A DNA stretch of 64,000 bases from an uncultured Myxococcales bacterium. Its GTDB lineage: Bacteria; Myxococcota_A; UBA9042. Made by a program: the position numbers and the translations under genes. This document shows, piece after piece, positions 50,369 to 59,198 of the stretch (positions within the stretch are counted from its first letter, which is position 1; every line of letters begins with the position of its first letter). The notes below the pieces were generated by a model. It had not been told where the DNA came from. It saw only the letters and a list, made by a program, of their open reading frames with translations, and ran no database searches. The DNA lies in the NCBI GenBank assembly GCA_903842345.1, contig CAIMLR010000030.1, positions 96,349-160,348 on the forward strand, read 5' to 3'.

Positions 50369-52177
50369 CTAGTGGCTGGAGGGGGTTGGGCGCAAGACGT
50401 CGCGCACCACTGCATACAGCGCGTGCCGTTCAACGCGCACATCCGTCCGCGCTTCCAGTTGCCGCACGACGGGCGCGAGATCCGCCGCAATTTCAGGCGG
50501 GCACTTGGCCAGGTGCTGCTCCCCACACGGCCAATGATGCGCCGCCCAGAGCATGTCAAAGTACGGCACGACGACCGCGTCCACCTCGTTCTTGCGCAGG
50601 TTCGTGGCAATCCGCTCGGTGAAGCCCGCGTCAACCTTGCCCATCGCAAAATCCTGCAGCCACGCCGGCCAGTGTTCGCGCGCCATCGCCAGGTTCTTGT
50701 CCCCGCCAATGTTGGCCGCGCGCAGGTGCAGTTGCGATGCGAGGTAGTTGATAATGAAGTCATTGCCAAATGGCAGAAATACAACACGTTCATCTGGATG
50801 CAGGCTGCCGCCCAGATCGTCGCGAATTTGCCGATCCAGCTGCCGCAGGTTGTCGCGATAGTCGATCGCCGTCCGCCATTTCTCCACAGGATGCGGTAGG
50901 TTGCCGAGCAAAATGACAAGTATCACCACAAAGCGCCAGCGCGACCCGGGCTGGGCCAGCCACAGCAGGACCAGCAGCCAGAACCCGAGCGCGCACAACC
51001 CCATCCAGCGGTAGCTGGCCCGCATGTTCTTGAAACCCGGCACATGTTTGGAGAGCAGCGAGTTTCCCGTGCGCATTCCGGCGTACTGCGGCGGCATCAG
51101 CGGGTCGTGCTGCGCCTGCAATTCAACCGGCCGCGTGCTCCGGTATTTGACCGACGGGCCCATCGCCATGTAGCCGCCAAAAAGCGCCATCGCCAGGCAC
51201 ACAAGCGCCAGGCGCCCGCGCGCACGCCAAAAGGCGTAGGCGCCCAGGAGGACAATCGGCAGCAGGAAGGTCGTTTGCCAAACGGAGGCGTCGCCGAACT
51301 GCTCAACGGTCGAGCGCGGTTCGCTGAGATGGAGGGCGTCAAACAGCCAGTGCGTGCCTTGCGTCGGAACCAGCAGGAACCGCAGGTCCAGACCCCAGCC
51401 GCGAAACGCCTCGATCGGGTCCACGTGGAACTCCGATCGGCCGACGTAGGCCGTGTACAGCCGCCCCGCCAGCGCCAGGCAGACGACATGCAGCGGCAGG
51501 CCAACGCGCACGAGCAGACGGCGCGCGGGCGGCTCCGTCCAGGCCGTCCAAACCAGCAGCGCGGTCGATGCGATAGCGAAAAGCATGAACGTGTAGCCGT
51601 CCATGAACATCGCCACGAGCGCCGTCAGCGCGTACTGGCTGCTGAGCAGCCCCCAAGCGCGGCGATGGGCCGGCGGCTGGCGGACGAGCGCAAGCGGCGC
51701 CGCGAGATACGCGGGCAGCAGCGCGAAGCCCATTGAGAGCATCGAATAGTGCGCGTGATTCCAGACGATCGGCAGCGTCAGCCACAGGGCAGCGCCGAGC
51801 GCGGCGGTCGGCAACGTCAAGCCGAGCAAACGACCGACGCGCATCGCACCAGCAAACGCGACCGCCAGCCAGAGGCAAATGACGAGCGCGTAGGCGTCAC
51901 CCGGGTGCAGCCCGGTGCCAATCAGGAGGCCCGCGGGCCACGCGCCGGGCAGGCCAAAAACGATGGGCGCCGGCAACGGGCAGCCGAAATTGTGGGCGTA
52001 GAAGTTGAAAATACCGCCGTCGATGAACGACGTGCCAAAGCCGGTGATCCAGAGCGCTTGGCCGAGCGTGGGGATGGCGACGAACGGCAGCGCGGTGTGG
52101 ACGCCGAGCACGAGGAGGAAGAAGCCGAGGCAGAGCGCGGCGTCGCGGGCGCGGTGCGAAAGGTCAGACGGCGGCAT
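50369..52177 (-). CDS. Multispanning membrane protein, GT-C-like
   Basis: 602 residues from the ATG at 52177, with GGAG seven bases upstream; it overlaps the flippase-like gene by 14 bases. Twelve or so membrane helices precede a soluble C-terminal domain of about 150 residues. The first loop (FGTSFIDGGIFNFYAHNFG) has the acidic residue expected of a GT-C enzyme, and LLIGTGLHPGDAYALV follows. Related proteins in other genomes are annotated only as hypothetical membrane or YfhO-like proteins. The kinase gene begins 26 bases downstream, so the two may be cotranscribed. Confidence 0.72.
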   Translation of the reverse strand: MPPSDLSHRARDAALCLGFFLLVLGVHTALPFVAIPTLGQALWITGFGTSFIDGGIFNFYAHNFGCPLPAPIVFGLPGAWPAGLLIGTGLHPGDAYALVICLWLAVAFAGAMRVGRLLGLTLPTAALGAALWLTLPIVWNHAHYSMLSMGFALLPAYLAAPLALVRQPPAHRRAWGLLSSQYALTALVAMFMDGYTFMLFAIASTALLVWTAWTEPPARRLLVRVGLPLHVVCLALAGRLYTAYVGRSEFHVDPIEAFRGWGLDLRFLLVPTQGTHWLFDALHLSEPRSTVEQFGDASVWQTTFLLPIVLLGAYAFWRARGRLALVCLAMALFGGYMAMGPSVKYRSTRPVELQAQHDPLMPPQYAGMRTGNSLLSKHVPGFKNMRASYRWMGLCALGFWLLVLLWLAQPGSRWRFVVILVILLGNLPHPVEKWRTAIDYRDNLRQLDRQIRDDLGGSLHPDERVVFLPFGNDFIINYLASQLHLRAANIGGDKNLAMAREHWPAWLQDFAMGKVDAGFTERIATNLRKNEVDAVVVPYFDMLWAAHHWPCGEQHLAKCPPEIAADLAPVVRQLEARTDVRVERHALYAVVRDVLRPTPSSH

Positions 52178-53042
52178 CGCGCGGCTCCATCTTGGGCAGG
52201 AGGCTGGCCGCCACGAAATAGCCGACGTCACCGACAATGTTGACCGACCGACCGAGCACGATGGCCAACAGCAAGTCCGCCGGCGCGTACCGATGGCCGA
52301 GCAGGAACAGCAGCACAGCCTCGCGAATGCCGCCACCCGCGGGCGCGCCAGGCGTCACCAAGCCGATGAGCCACGCCAGTACGAACGCACCGCCGACGAC
52401 CGGGGCGGTCTGCCAGGCAAACGCTTCGTGCTGCACGAGCGCGAGGACGCCAACAAAAACACTGCCATTGAGCGTGAGCAGGCCCACATCGGCGAGCAGC
52501 GCCTGCATCAGCGGCAGGCCAAACCGCCAGTGCGCCAGCCACAGGACGGCGAGAAACACCGGCAGCGCGATGAGCGACGGCACCACCGGCACCAACAGCG
52601 GCGCGGCCACAAGCGCGTACAGGGCGCCGGTCACCGCCAGCACACCGAGCTCCCACAGCACTGAACGCGCCAGCGGAACGCCCGGGAGTCCCGCGGCCAG
52701 GCCAATCGCTTGCCGCCCGGCGAACTGCAGCACATTCCCCGGCACGTACCGCGCCAACTGGGACACGCCGTGCGCGCGGATCGCCCACAGCGGCTTGACC
52801 TGCAGGTCGACCATGCGCAGGAGCCGCCACCAGGCGAGCCCGAGGAAGACGTTGGCCAGCCCCGAGACGACCGCGAGCGCACCGAGCGCGATCAACGTAC
52901 CGGTCGACAGGCGCGCCAGGTCAATTTGCCCGCTGTAGTCGCGCAGCCGCAGGACCACAAAGGCGATGGCCAGGAGCCCGGCGAGGAACCCGACCGCATG
53001 CAGCGCGGGCTTGAGCCACGGCCGACGTTGCGGCGCCGTCAT
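52164..53042 (-). CDS. Flippase-like membrane protein (LPG synthase TM / UPF0104 family)
   Basis: 292 residues with about eight membrane helices. The signatures are SQLARYVPGNVLQFAGRQ in the first third and TPGAPAGGGIREAVLLFLL in the last third, both typical of the lysylphosphatidylglycerol synthase transmembrane / AglD-type family. These proteins are placed with glycosyltransferases and are thought to move lipids or lipid-linked sugars. The GT2 gene is 27 bases upstream and the next membrane protein gene overlaps the 3' end, so this is a tightly packed operon. Confidence 0.85.
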   Translation of the reverse strand: MTAPQRRPWLKPALHAVGFLAGLLAIAFVVLRLRDYSGQIDLARLSTGTLIALGALAVVSGLANVFLGLAWWRLLRMVDLQVKPLWAIRAHGVSQLARYVPGNVLQFAGRQAIGLAAGLPGVPLARSVLWELGVLAVTGALYALVAAPLLVPVVPSLIALPVFLAVLWLAHWRFGLPLMQALLADVGLLTLNGSVFVGVLALVQHEAFAWQTAPVVGGAFVLAWLIGLVTPGAPAGGGIREAVLLFLLGHRYAPADLLLAIVLGRSVNIVGDVGYFVAASLLPKMEPRDAAV

Positions 53043-53069
53043 CGGCCCATCCAGCGGCGGGCGGCGAAT

Positions 53070-54050
53070 CTACTGGCGGTCATCGGGCTGCCGTGCGGTG
53101 CGCAACTGCGCGAGCTGCTCTTCCGTGTGCTGTTGGCGGAACCGCATGTCCTCAAGCAGCGTGCGATTGGCCGCGAGCAAGTCGGCAATGAACGCCACGA
53201 GCAGCGTCTGGAAACCCATACCGAGGAGCACGCTCGCGAGGATCAAGGACTGGATGTGACCGTTGCCGTGGCCGCCGAGATAGGCGGCGAGGAAGCGCAA
53301 GCCGATGAGAAAACCCGCGCCAAAGAGGACCGCGCCAATCGTGCCGAAGAAGCGAAATGGCCGGTAGATCACAAAGATGCGGATGATGGTGACCATGCCG
53401 ATCTTGACGTAGGAGCTGATGCTGCGCACGAGCCGCGACGGTCGCAAGTCCGGGTTGACGCGGATGGGCACGGACGTGATGGCCATGTTCTTCTGGCCGG
53501 CCTGGATGATGGTCTCGAGCGTGTAGGTGTAGTCGTTGAAGACCATGAGGCGCTGGGCTGCGGTGCGGGAGATGGCGCGAAAACCGCTGGGCGCATCCGG
53601 GATGTTGGTATGGCTCGCGTGGCGCACGACCCAGCTGCCGAGGAGCTGCAGGCCGCGCTTGACCAGCGAGAAATTCTGCATGTTTTCAATGGGCCGCGCG
53701 CCGACCACGATCTCCGCTTGGCCGGCCACGATCGGTGCGACGAGCGCGGGGATATCGGCGGCGTTGTACTGGTTGTCAGCGTCCGTGTTGACGATGACGT
53801 CCGCGCCCAAGCGCAGGCACGCGTCCAGGCCCGTCATGAACGCGCGCGCGAGGCCCTGATTGCGGGCGTGCGGGATCACGTGGTCAACGCCGTTCTGCTT
53901 GGCGACTTGCGCGGTGCCGTCGCGGCTGCCGTCGTCGATGACCAGCCACTCCACCACGTCAAAGCCCGGCACTTCCCGCGGGAGCGCAGCCAGCGCCACG
54001 CTCAGCGTCGCCGCTTCGTTGTAGCACGGGATTTGAATGATGAGCTTCAG
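53070..54050 (-). CDS. Family 2 glycosyltransferase, apparently starting with CTG
   Basis: 326 residues if read from a CTG at 54050. No ATG, GTG or TTG occurs in frame between the previous gene's stop and the GTG at 53999, yet the residues before that GTG (LKLIIQIPCYNEAATLS) are the conserved first strand of GT2 enzymes. GAGG lies eight bases before the CTG, and a promoter at 54108-54136 would place transcription start near 54101. DDGSRDGT and the DxD in NTDADNQY mark the GT-A fold; two C-terminal helices (about 240-300) anchor it to the membrane, as in dolichol-phosphate mannosyltransferase-like enzymes that load polyprenyl phosphate. Confidence 0.88.
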   Translation of the reverse strand: MKLIIQIPCYNEAATLSVALAALPREVPGFDVVEWLVIDDGSRDGTAQVAKQNGVDHVIPHARNQGLARAFMTGLDACLRLGADVIVNTDADNQYNAADIPALVAPIVAGQAEIVVGARPIENMQNFSLVKRGLQLLGSWVVRHASHTNIPDAPSGFRAISRTAAQRLMVFNDYTYTLETIIQAGQKNMAITSVPIRVNPDLRPSRLVRSISSYVKIGMVTIIRIFVIYRPFRFFGTIGAVLFGAGFLIGLRFLAAYLGGHGNGHIQSLILASVLLGMGFQTLLVAFIADLLAANRTLLEDMRFRQQHTEEQLAQLRTARQPDDRQ

Positions 54051-54107
54051 GGCAGTCGCCTCGTCCGGTTGAACCGCCAGACCATGAGCCAGATGCGGGC
54101 GTTTTTG

Positions 54108-54136
54108 AGTCTGCCCGCGCGCCTCTGGACCGTCAA
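54108..54136 (-). promoter_or_regulatory. Promoter of the GT2 gene (TTGACG-N17-CAGACT)
   Basis: On the minus strand TTGACG (54136-54131) and CAGACT (54113-54108) with a 17-base spacer match the recurrent promoter pattern exactly. It lies in the 99-base gap after the previous gene, so the GT2 gene and those downstream (flippase, membrane protein, possibly the kinase operon) may form their own transcript. Confidence 0.6.
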
Positions 54137-54149
54137 GCCGCCGACGCCG

Positions 54150-55727
54150 TCAGCGCCCGAGCACCACAGGGCACAAGGTCGGCAGCGCGTACACCCGCCA
54201 AATTCCGTCGCGATGCTGCGGCACGCCCGGCAAGTCGGCGCGTCGCACCAGAAGCCAGTGCGCGTGATGCCGCGCCGCCAGCGCACAGTACTCAGCCGGC
54301 GGCAGCGCCTCAAACCGCTCGTCCAGCTCCACCGGCAACGCGTAGCTCCGCTTCTGCAGCGGACCCGGTCCAGCCAGCTCCAGGATCCGCGCGTACCACG
54401 CGAGCGCGCCCGCCTCACCCGGCGGAATCTGCTTGAACGTCACGACCACCGGCCGCTCGCTCAGATAGCCCGCCGCCTCGTGCGCCGGCGAAGTGAGGAG
54501 CAAGGTGCGGTCCGGTTGCCGTCGCAGCCACGCGCAGGCAGCGGCGAACGTCACATCGTCGGGCGGCTGGACGTTCTGCCCACCGCGCGGAAACGTGCGC
54601 AGCGCGCGGATGTCGCCGACAAACGCCATCAACGCGATGCCCGCCGCCGCCAGCGCCACGCCGACGTGCACAGCGCGCTGCAGGACCAACGGGAAGCCTC
54701 GCAACAGCGGCACGACGACAAGCGGCAGGCCAAGGAGCAGCAGCAACGACGCGCCGACGCGAAATGGGTACGTCGCCAGAAAGCGGTGCGTCTGGGGCAG
54801 GAACGCCGCCGCGAGGCCCAGCAGACAGGGCACGAGCGTCGCGAGCGTGACGCGCGCCATCAGCCGGGCATCGGCGCGGTTCGGCCAAAGCAGCTGCGGG
54901 CTCGCCAGCCCGGCGAGCAGCGTGAGGCCGATGATCCAGGTCTGGCGCGCCGCGGACCACGTCGTGGGCAACAGGTGATGGGGCGCGCGCAGATCCACGT
55001 AGATCCAGGCAAAATCAACGGGCGACGGCTGATGCGCGCCGGTCACCGCCAGCGTGCAGAGCAGGCCCGGCAGCGCCGCCAACAGCCCCAGGAGCGCAGC
55101 CTCGACGACCGTGCGCCACGGCATGGGCGGCCGGAGCGTCAGCAGCGCGAGCGCAACGGCAAAGGTCGCCCAACCGCCGACGAAGACATGGAGCGTCGTG
55201 GCGGCGCCGAGGCACAAGGCTGCCGTGCGCAAGCGCGAGTCAGCGGCGGCATCGATGGCGAAGAGCACGAACGCGTAGGCGAACACCTTGGTTTCAAACT
55301 GGCCAAACAGCCACTCGCCGGCAAACAGCGACTGGCCCAGCCAGAGAAAGAGCGCCATCGCGAGCACCGCCTCGCCCACGCGCAGACCGAGGCGCCCCAG
55401 CAGGCGGGCGACTGCGCCGGTCAGCAGCCAAAAACCCAGGATCCGCCCGACGATGGCCAGCGGCACCAAGGGCAGCGTCGCGGTCAGCGGCCAAATCAGC
55501 CATTGGAAGGGCAAGCGCGGCCCGGGCGGCTGGCCCAGGAACCAGTCGCCGGGAATGTACTGCGGGTCGGCAAAGCGGCGCGCGGCCTGCAACGTGTCAA
55601 TTTCATTACCGCTCATCGTCCGGTGGATCGCGAACTGCAGCGCCACGAGCAGGAACAACGGCAGGTGCAGGCGCGACGGAATCAGCGCGTTGCGGGCGAG
55701 TTGCTTGAAACTGGCTTCGCTGGGCAT
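54150..55727 (-). CDS. Multispanning membrane protein, GT-C-like
   Basis: 525 residues from the ATG at 55727 (GAGG five bases upstream). About eleven membrane helices are predicted. The first loop has TMSGNEIDTLQAARRFADP, again with acidic residues near the first helix, and FAGEWLFGQFETKVFAYAF lies in a later loop. A soluble tail of about 110 residues (TFAAACAWLRRQPDRTLLLT...) ends the protein, as in other lipid-linked sugar transferases of this locus. Donor and acceptor are unknown. It is transcribed divergently from the acyltransferase gene. Confidence 0.74.
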   Translation of the reverse strand: MPSEASFKQLARNALIPSRLHLPLFLLVALQFAIHRTMSGNEIDTLQAARRFADPQYIPGDWFLGQPPGPRLPFQWLIWPLTATLPLVPLAIVGRILGFWLLTGAVARLLGRLGLRVGEAVLAMALFLWLGQSLFAGEWLFGQFETKVFAYAFVLFAIDAAADSRLRTAALCLGAATTLHVFVGGWATFAVALALLTLRPPMPWRTVVEAALLGLLAALPGLLCTLAVTGAHQPSPVDFAWIYVDLRAPHHLLPTTWSAARQTWIIGLTLLAGLASPQLLWPNRADARLMARVTLATLVPCLLGLAAAFLPQTHRFLATYPFRVGASLLLLLGLPLVVVPLLRGFPLVLQRAVHVGVALAAAGIALMAFVGDIRALRTFPRGGQNVQPPDDVTFAAACAWLRRQPDRTLLLTSPAHEAAGYLSERPVVVTFKQIPPGEAGALAWYARILELAGPGPLQKRSYALPVELDERFEALPPAEYCALAARHHAHWLLVRRADLPGVPQHRDGIWRVYALPTLCPVVLGR

Positions 55728-55791
55728 GCCACCTCGCGCCGTCCAAAAGTGCCCGAATCCCGCTACTTCTTGCGGCCAAGCGACGGCGGCG

Positions 55792-55820
55792 AGTCTGAAC
55801 GGCCGGGGATCGCCCGTCAA
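55792..55820 (-). promoter_or_regulatory. Promoter of the 54.2-55.7 kb membrane protein gene (TTGACG-N17-CAGACT)
   Basis: On the minus strand TTGACG (55820-55815) and CAGACT (55797-55792), 17 bases apart, lie about 65 bases before the ATG. It faces away from an identical promoter on the other strand only 14 bases away. Confidence 0.62.
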
Positions 55821-55834
55821 CCGCGCGGCGTCGC

Positions 55835-55863
55835 TTGACGCGTCCCAACCGTCACCCCAGACT
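55835..55863 (+). promoter_or_regulatory. Promoter of the acyltransferase gene (TTGACG-N17-CAGACT)
   Basis: TTGACG (55835-55840) and CAGACT (55858-55863) with a 17-base spacer, 37 bases before the ATG at 55900. The -35 and -10 hexamers are identical to those of the divergent promoter, while the spacers differ, which argues for functional conservation. Confidence 0.62.
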
Positions 55864-55899
55864 TCAGCCGCGGTGCGCGCTTGCCCTGCCGGATTGCCA

Positions 55900-57021
55900 A
55901 TGGAACGTCTGCTGTTGGTCGATCTGCTGCGCACGGTGAGCATCGGCCTTGTGCTCGCCGTGCACCTGCATGGCTCAGGCCGCATCGATACCCACGCCAG
56001 CGGCCGCTGGAACGCCCTCGCGGAAAACGGCTCCTACGGCGTCTACGTCTTCTTCGTGCTCTCCGGCTTCCTCATCTCCCGGCAGATCTTCGCCAAGGAC
56101 TTCAGCCGCCGCGCCGACGCCGTGCGCTTCTGGGTCCGCCGCGTCGCCCGCATCTGGCCGCTTGTCGCCCTGACCTGCCTCATCGGCGCGACGATGCTCG
56201 CCGCGGTCGCCAGCAGCCCGGCCAGCGAATTCTGCTTCCGCCGCGTCGACAGCCGCACGGACCTCACGTTCTGGCTCGCCATTCCCACGTTCACGCTCAA
56301 CTGGCTGCGCATCCTCCGCTCCAACGTCGTCGGCGGCTGGGGCTTGCACTGGGACATCCTGTGGTCGCTGGCAATCGAGGAGCAGTTCTACCTTTTCTAT
56401 CCGCTGCTCGTGCTCGTCGCGCGGCCGAGGTGGAAGCTGGTCGTCGGCCTGCTCACGCTCGTCGCGGCGGGCGGGCTGTTTGACGCGTTCCTGTATCGCC
56501 AGGGGCTGCGCTCGTTCCTCTGGCTGACGACAAACTCCGCAATGGGTTTTGCCAGCCTCGCGCTCGGCTGCCTCGCCTTTCTCGGCTACCAGCGTCTGGG
56601 TGCCCTGCCCGCCGCGCGCCGCCTCCGCTGGCCGGCGCTCGCGCTGGGGTCGTCGCTCGCGATCCTCAGCTACCGCAAGCTCAGCCTGTCCGACCCGCTG
56701 AACTGCATCGCCGGGCCGCTGCTGCTGAGCCTCGGCGTGGCGATAATCGTGGCGTTCTGCGCCGACCTGCTGGGCACGTACCGCGAAGGTCAGCCGCGAA
56801 GTTGGCTGGTGTTGCCCGGCAAGCTGAGTTTCGCGTGTTACCTGCTGCACCCGCTCGCGCTGTTCGCGTTGTGGCAGCCGCTGACCGGCCAGAATGTGTG
56901 GCTGGCGTTCGGCGCGCTCAGCATCGCGACAGTGGGCCTCGCGCAGCTGTCCTGGACGCTGTTTGAGGAGCCAGCGCGCAAGGCGATCCTGCGGCGGCTC
57001 CTGCCACGCGTCGCCAGCTAA
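55900..57021 (+). CDS. Acyltransferase 3 (OafA/YrhL-type) membrane protein
   Basis: 373 residues from the ATG at 55900; the frame is open upstream but overlaps the promoter. Ten membrane helices are predicted. The family's catalytic His is His22 in VLAVHLHGSG, followed by GVYVFFVLSGFLISRQIF, FWVRRVARIWPL and WSLAIEEQFYLFYPLLV. These enzymes O-acylate sugars of lipopolysaccharide, capsule or other surface glycans. Its divergent pairing with the glycosyltransferase-like gene supports such a role here. Confidence 0.93.
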   Translation: MERLLLVDLLRTVSIGLVLAVHLHGSGRIDTHASGRWNALAENGSYGVYVFFVLSGFLISRQIFAKDFSRRADAVRFWVRRVARIWPLVALTCLIGATMLAAVASSPASEFCFRRVDSRTDLTFWLAIPTFTLNWLRILRSNVVGGWGLHWDILWSLAIEEQFYLFYPLLVLVARPRWKLVVGLLTLVAAGGLFDAFLYRQGLRSFLWLTTNSAMGFASLALGCLAFLGYQRLGALPAARRLRWPALALGSSLAILSYRKLSLSDPLNCIAGPLLLSLGVAIIVAFCADLLGTYREGQPRSWLVLPGKLSFACYLLHPLALFALWQPLTGQNVWLAFGALSIATVGLAQLSWTLFEEPARKAILRRLLPRVAS

Positions 57022-57234
57022 TCCTGCGATCGGCCTGAATTCGATGATTTGTGTGCTCCGTCCGCACGGATTGGTGCGAACGACAAAGCCCGCCTGACAG
57101 CCCGCCTGCACCCGGACGCCTGCACGCACCCGAGAGAGCCGCCATTCGCACCTGATTCCAAAAGATTGCGCGACACCTCTTGGCAATCTGCGGCCAACGC
57201 GCGGCGGCGCGCAAAGTCGCTGAAGTGTAAGCAA

Positions 57235-57263
57235 TTGCAAACATATTCGTGCAAAGGTAAAAC
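57235..57263 (+). promoter_or_regulatory. Possible promoter of the beta-lactamase-fold gene
   Basis: TTGCAA (57235-57240) and TAAAAC (57258-57263) are 17 bases apart in the only AT-rich stretch of the 291-base gap 57022-57312. A second -35-like TTGACC (57275-57280) lies downstream but its -10 would overlap the ribosome site. No hairpin or other gene was seen in the rest of the gap. Confidence 0.3.
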
Positions 57264-57312
57264 CCAGTCCACAGTTGACCGGCCCCATGGATCCTACGTG
57301 TAGGAGGAACCG

Positions 57313-58395
57313 TTGGGACAGCCGCGTCAAAAACTCAGCCCGCCACCACAAGGCTTCGCTTGGCGGACGCCCGCGATCCTGATTCTTGGGATCGCCCTGG
57401 GCGCGCTTGTCGGTCGGACGCTCGCAGCGACGCCGCAGGTTCCCGTTGGCCCGTCGCCCGCGCAGGTGCTTGTGCGCGCCCCCGCGGTGGGGCTCGCGCA
57501 TCCGATCCTGGCCTGCACCAGCAATGGCCCGATACCGCCGCGGCTCACGGCCCTGCAACAGGAAGTGGCGGCCACGCTGGACGTCGCGCGCAAAGGCGGG
57601 CTGACGCGCGCCGGGGTGTACGTCGCCGATCTGGAGGCCTGCCAATCGTTCAGCATCGGTCAGGAAGAGCGCTTCCATCCGGCGAGCATGCTGAAGTTGC
57701 CGATCGCGATGGCCTGGCTGCGGCGGTTGGGCACGGACCCGGCGGCGCTGCAGCAGCAGGTGAAGTACGACGTGGCGACGCCATTTGACCCGCACGAAGA
57801 CGCCCAGGCGCCGGAGGCGCTGAAGCCCGGAGAATCGTACACAATCGAGGTGCTGCTCAAGCACATGCTCATCGACTCCCGCAACGACGCGAAGTGGCTG
57901 CTGGGCAAGCACCTGCCACCGGAGCAGTTTGACGCGGTGTGGCGCGACCTGAACCTGACGCCGCCGGACATGAAGCGCGACGTGGCGTTGCGCGCCAAGG
58001 ACGTGGCCTCTTTGCTGGAGGCGCTGTACGACGGCACGGCGATGGGGCAGCAGGCATCCGAACTGGCGCTCAAGTGGCTGGCAGCGGCGACGTGGCACGA
58101 CGGCCTCATGGGCCAACTGCCGCCGGATGCGGTCGTCGCGCACAAGTACGGCCGACGCGGGCTTTCTGCGGCAGGCCTGCCGAGTGACATCGCCCAGCGC
58201 GACGCCGCGGGGAAAGTGATCGAAGTCCCTGCGCAGCCCGGTCAGCCGTCGATCCAGCTGTCCGATTGCGGCATCCTGTACCGGCCGGGCCATCCGATGC
58301 TCGTGTGCGCGATGACGGAGGGCCTCAACGAGGCGATCGCGACGCAGACGCTGCAGAAAGTCGGGAAGCTTGTCTGGGAGTGGCGTCAGGACTGA
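57313..58395 (+). CDS. Serine beta-lactamase-fold hydrolase (class A-like)
   Basis: 360 residues from a TTG at 57313, supported by AGGAGG five bases upstream. A single N-terminal helix (about 20-39) is a signal anchor. The three penicillin-recognising motifs are all visible: SxxK at Ser125-Lys128 (HPASMLKLP), S-R-N at 189-191 in place of SDN, and K-Y-G at 278-280 in place of KTG. The protein may be a beta-lactamase or a cell-wall or peptide-processing relative. The omega-loop Glu166 equivalent is not evident, so resistance should not be assumed. Two Cys (68 and 110) could form a disulfide. Confidence 0.8.
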   Translation: MGQPRQKLSPPPQGFAWRTPAILILGIALGALVGRTLAATPQVPVGPSPAQVLVRAPAVGLAHPILACTSNGPIPPRLTALQQEVAATLDVARKGGLTRAGVYVADLEACQSFSIGQEERFHPASMLKLPIAMAWLRRLGTDPAALQQQVKYDVATPFDPHEDAQAPEALKPGESYTIEVLLKHMLIDSRNDAKWLLGKHLPPEQFDAVWRDLNLTPPDMKRDVALRAKDVASLLEALYDGTAMGQQASELALKWLAAATWHDGLMGQLPPDAVVAHKYGRRGLSAAGLPSDIAQRDAAGKVIEVPAQPGQPSIQLSDCGILYRPGHPMLVCAMTEGLNEAIATQTLQKVGKLVWEWRQD

Positions 58396-58408
58396 TCGCC
58401 GGCTGCGG

Positions 58409-59176
58409 TCAGTACTCCGCCGCGAAATCCACAAGCGGCTTGAGGCCTTCCAGCCGCCCCGTGTGGGCAAAAATCAGCGTCTTCACCGGGAGCTTCGCCG
58501 CGGCCAATCGCGCCGGCAGGGCCTTGATGGACGCGCGATTCTGCTCCGCGCTGTCGCTGAACACCTTGGGCGCGGGCCGCACTCTGCCGTCCTTGGACGC
58601 GCCGGCGCTGTCGCCGAGGAACAGCGCGCCATCGACCCAGAACGCGGCGCTGCCGCCCGTGTGCCCGGGAATCGCAAAGACGTGCACCGCGCGGTTGCCA
58701 ACCTGCACAACCTCGCCATCGACAAGCCCACGCGTCACAAGCACGCCTGTCGGCTTCACCGGCATCAGGCCCGTCAGGATGCCATGTGCGCCTTCACGGC
58801 CTTCCGCGAGCGCGACGTCCGCCTGCAGCGCGTAGGTCTTGGCGTCGGGAAACAGCGGCACGGCGCCCACGTGGTCGGCGTGACCATGCGTCAGAAAAAT
58901 GGCGACAACGGCGTGGACGTCCAGGTGCATCGCCGCAAGCTCGGCGAGCATGGCCTTGCCGGCCTTGTCGTCCCCGGCGTCGATGAGCATGACCTTGCCG
59001 TCGCCGACGTCGACGATATTGGCCGTGACGTAGCTGTCCGGCACCACGTGGATGAAGCCGTCGACGAGGCCGGGTTGGATCGGCGCGTTGCCGATGAAGG
59101 CCGACGCGAACAGGCCGCCCAGGAGGACGACCAGGAGCAGGACAACGGCGAGGACGCTGAGGAGGAAACGTTTCAT
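58409..59176 (-). CDS. Exported or membrane-anchored MBL-fold metallohydrolase
   Basis: 255 residues from the ATG at 59176 (GGAG upstream). An N-terminal hydrophobic helix (2-28) anchors or exports it. The metal site is THGHADH (His97, His99, Asp101, His102), His172 in IPGHTGGS, Asp189 in FLGDSAG and a last His near the end (IFAHTG). This is the two-metal hydrolase pattern of the glyoxalase II/MBL group. The substrate is unknown. The DUF2804 gene ends 22 bases upstream in the same direction, so the two probably form an operon. Confidence 0.87.
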   Translation of the reverse strand: MKRFLLSVLAVVLLLVVLLGGLFASAFIGNAPIQPGLVDGFIHVVPDSYVTANIVDVGDGKVMLIDAGDDKAGKAMLAELAAMHLDVHAVVAIFLTHGHADHVGAVPLFPDAKTYALQADVALAEGREGAHGILTGLMPVKPTGVLVTRGLVDGEVVQVGNRAVHVFAIPGHTGGSAAFWVDGALFLGDSAGASKDGRVRPAPKVFSDSAEQNRASIKALPARLAAAKLPVKTLIFAHTGRLEGLKPLVDFAAEY

Positions 59177-59198
59177 CGGGACTCCGGAGTTGGGCGCG

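Noticed and set aside
57313..58395. Calling the serine hydrolase an antibiotic-resistance beta-lactamase
   Set aside because: The SxxK, SxN and KxG motifs fit the fold, but the deacylating Glu of class A enzymes is not evident and the KTG and SDN boxes are changed, so only the fold is claimed.
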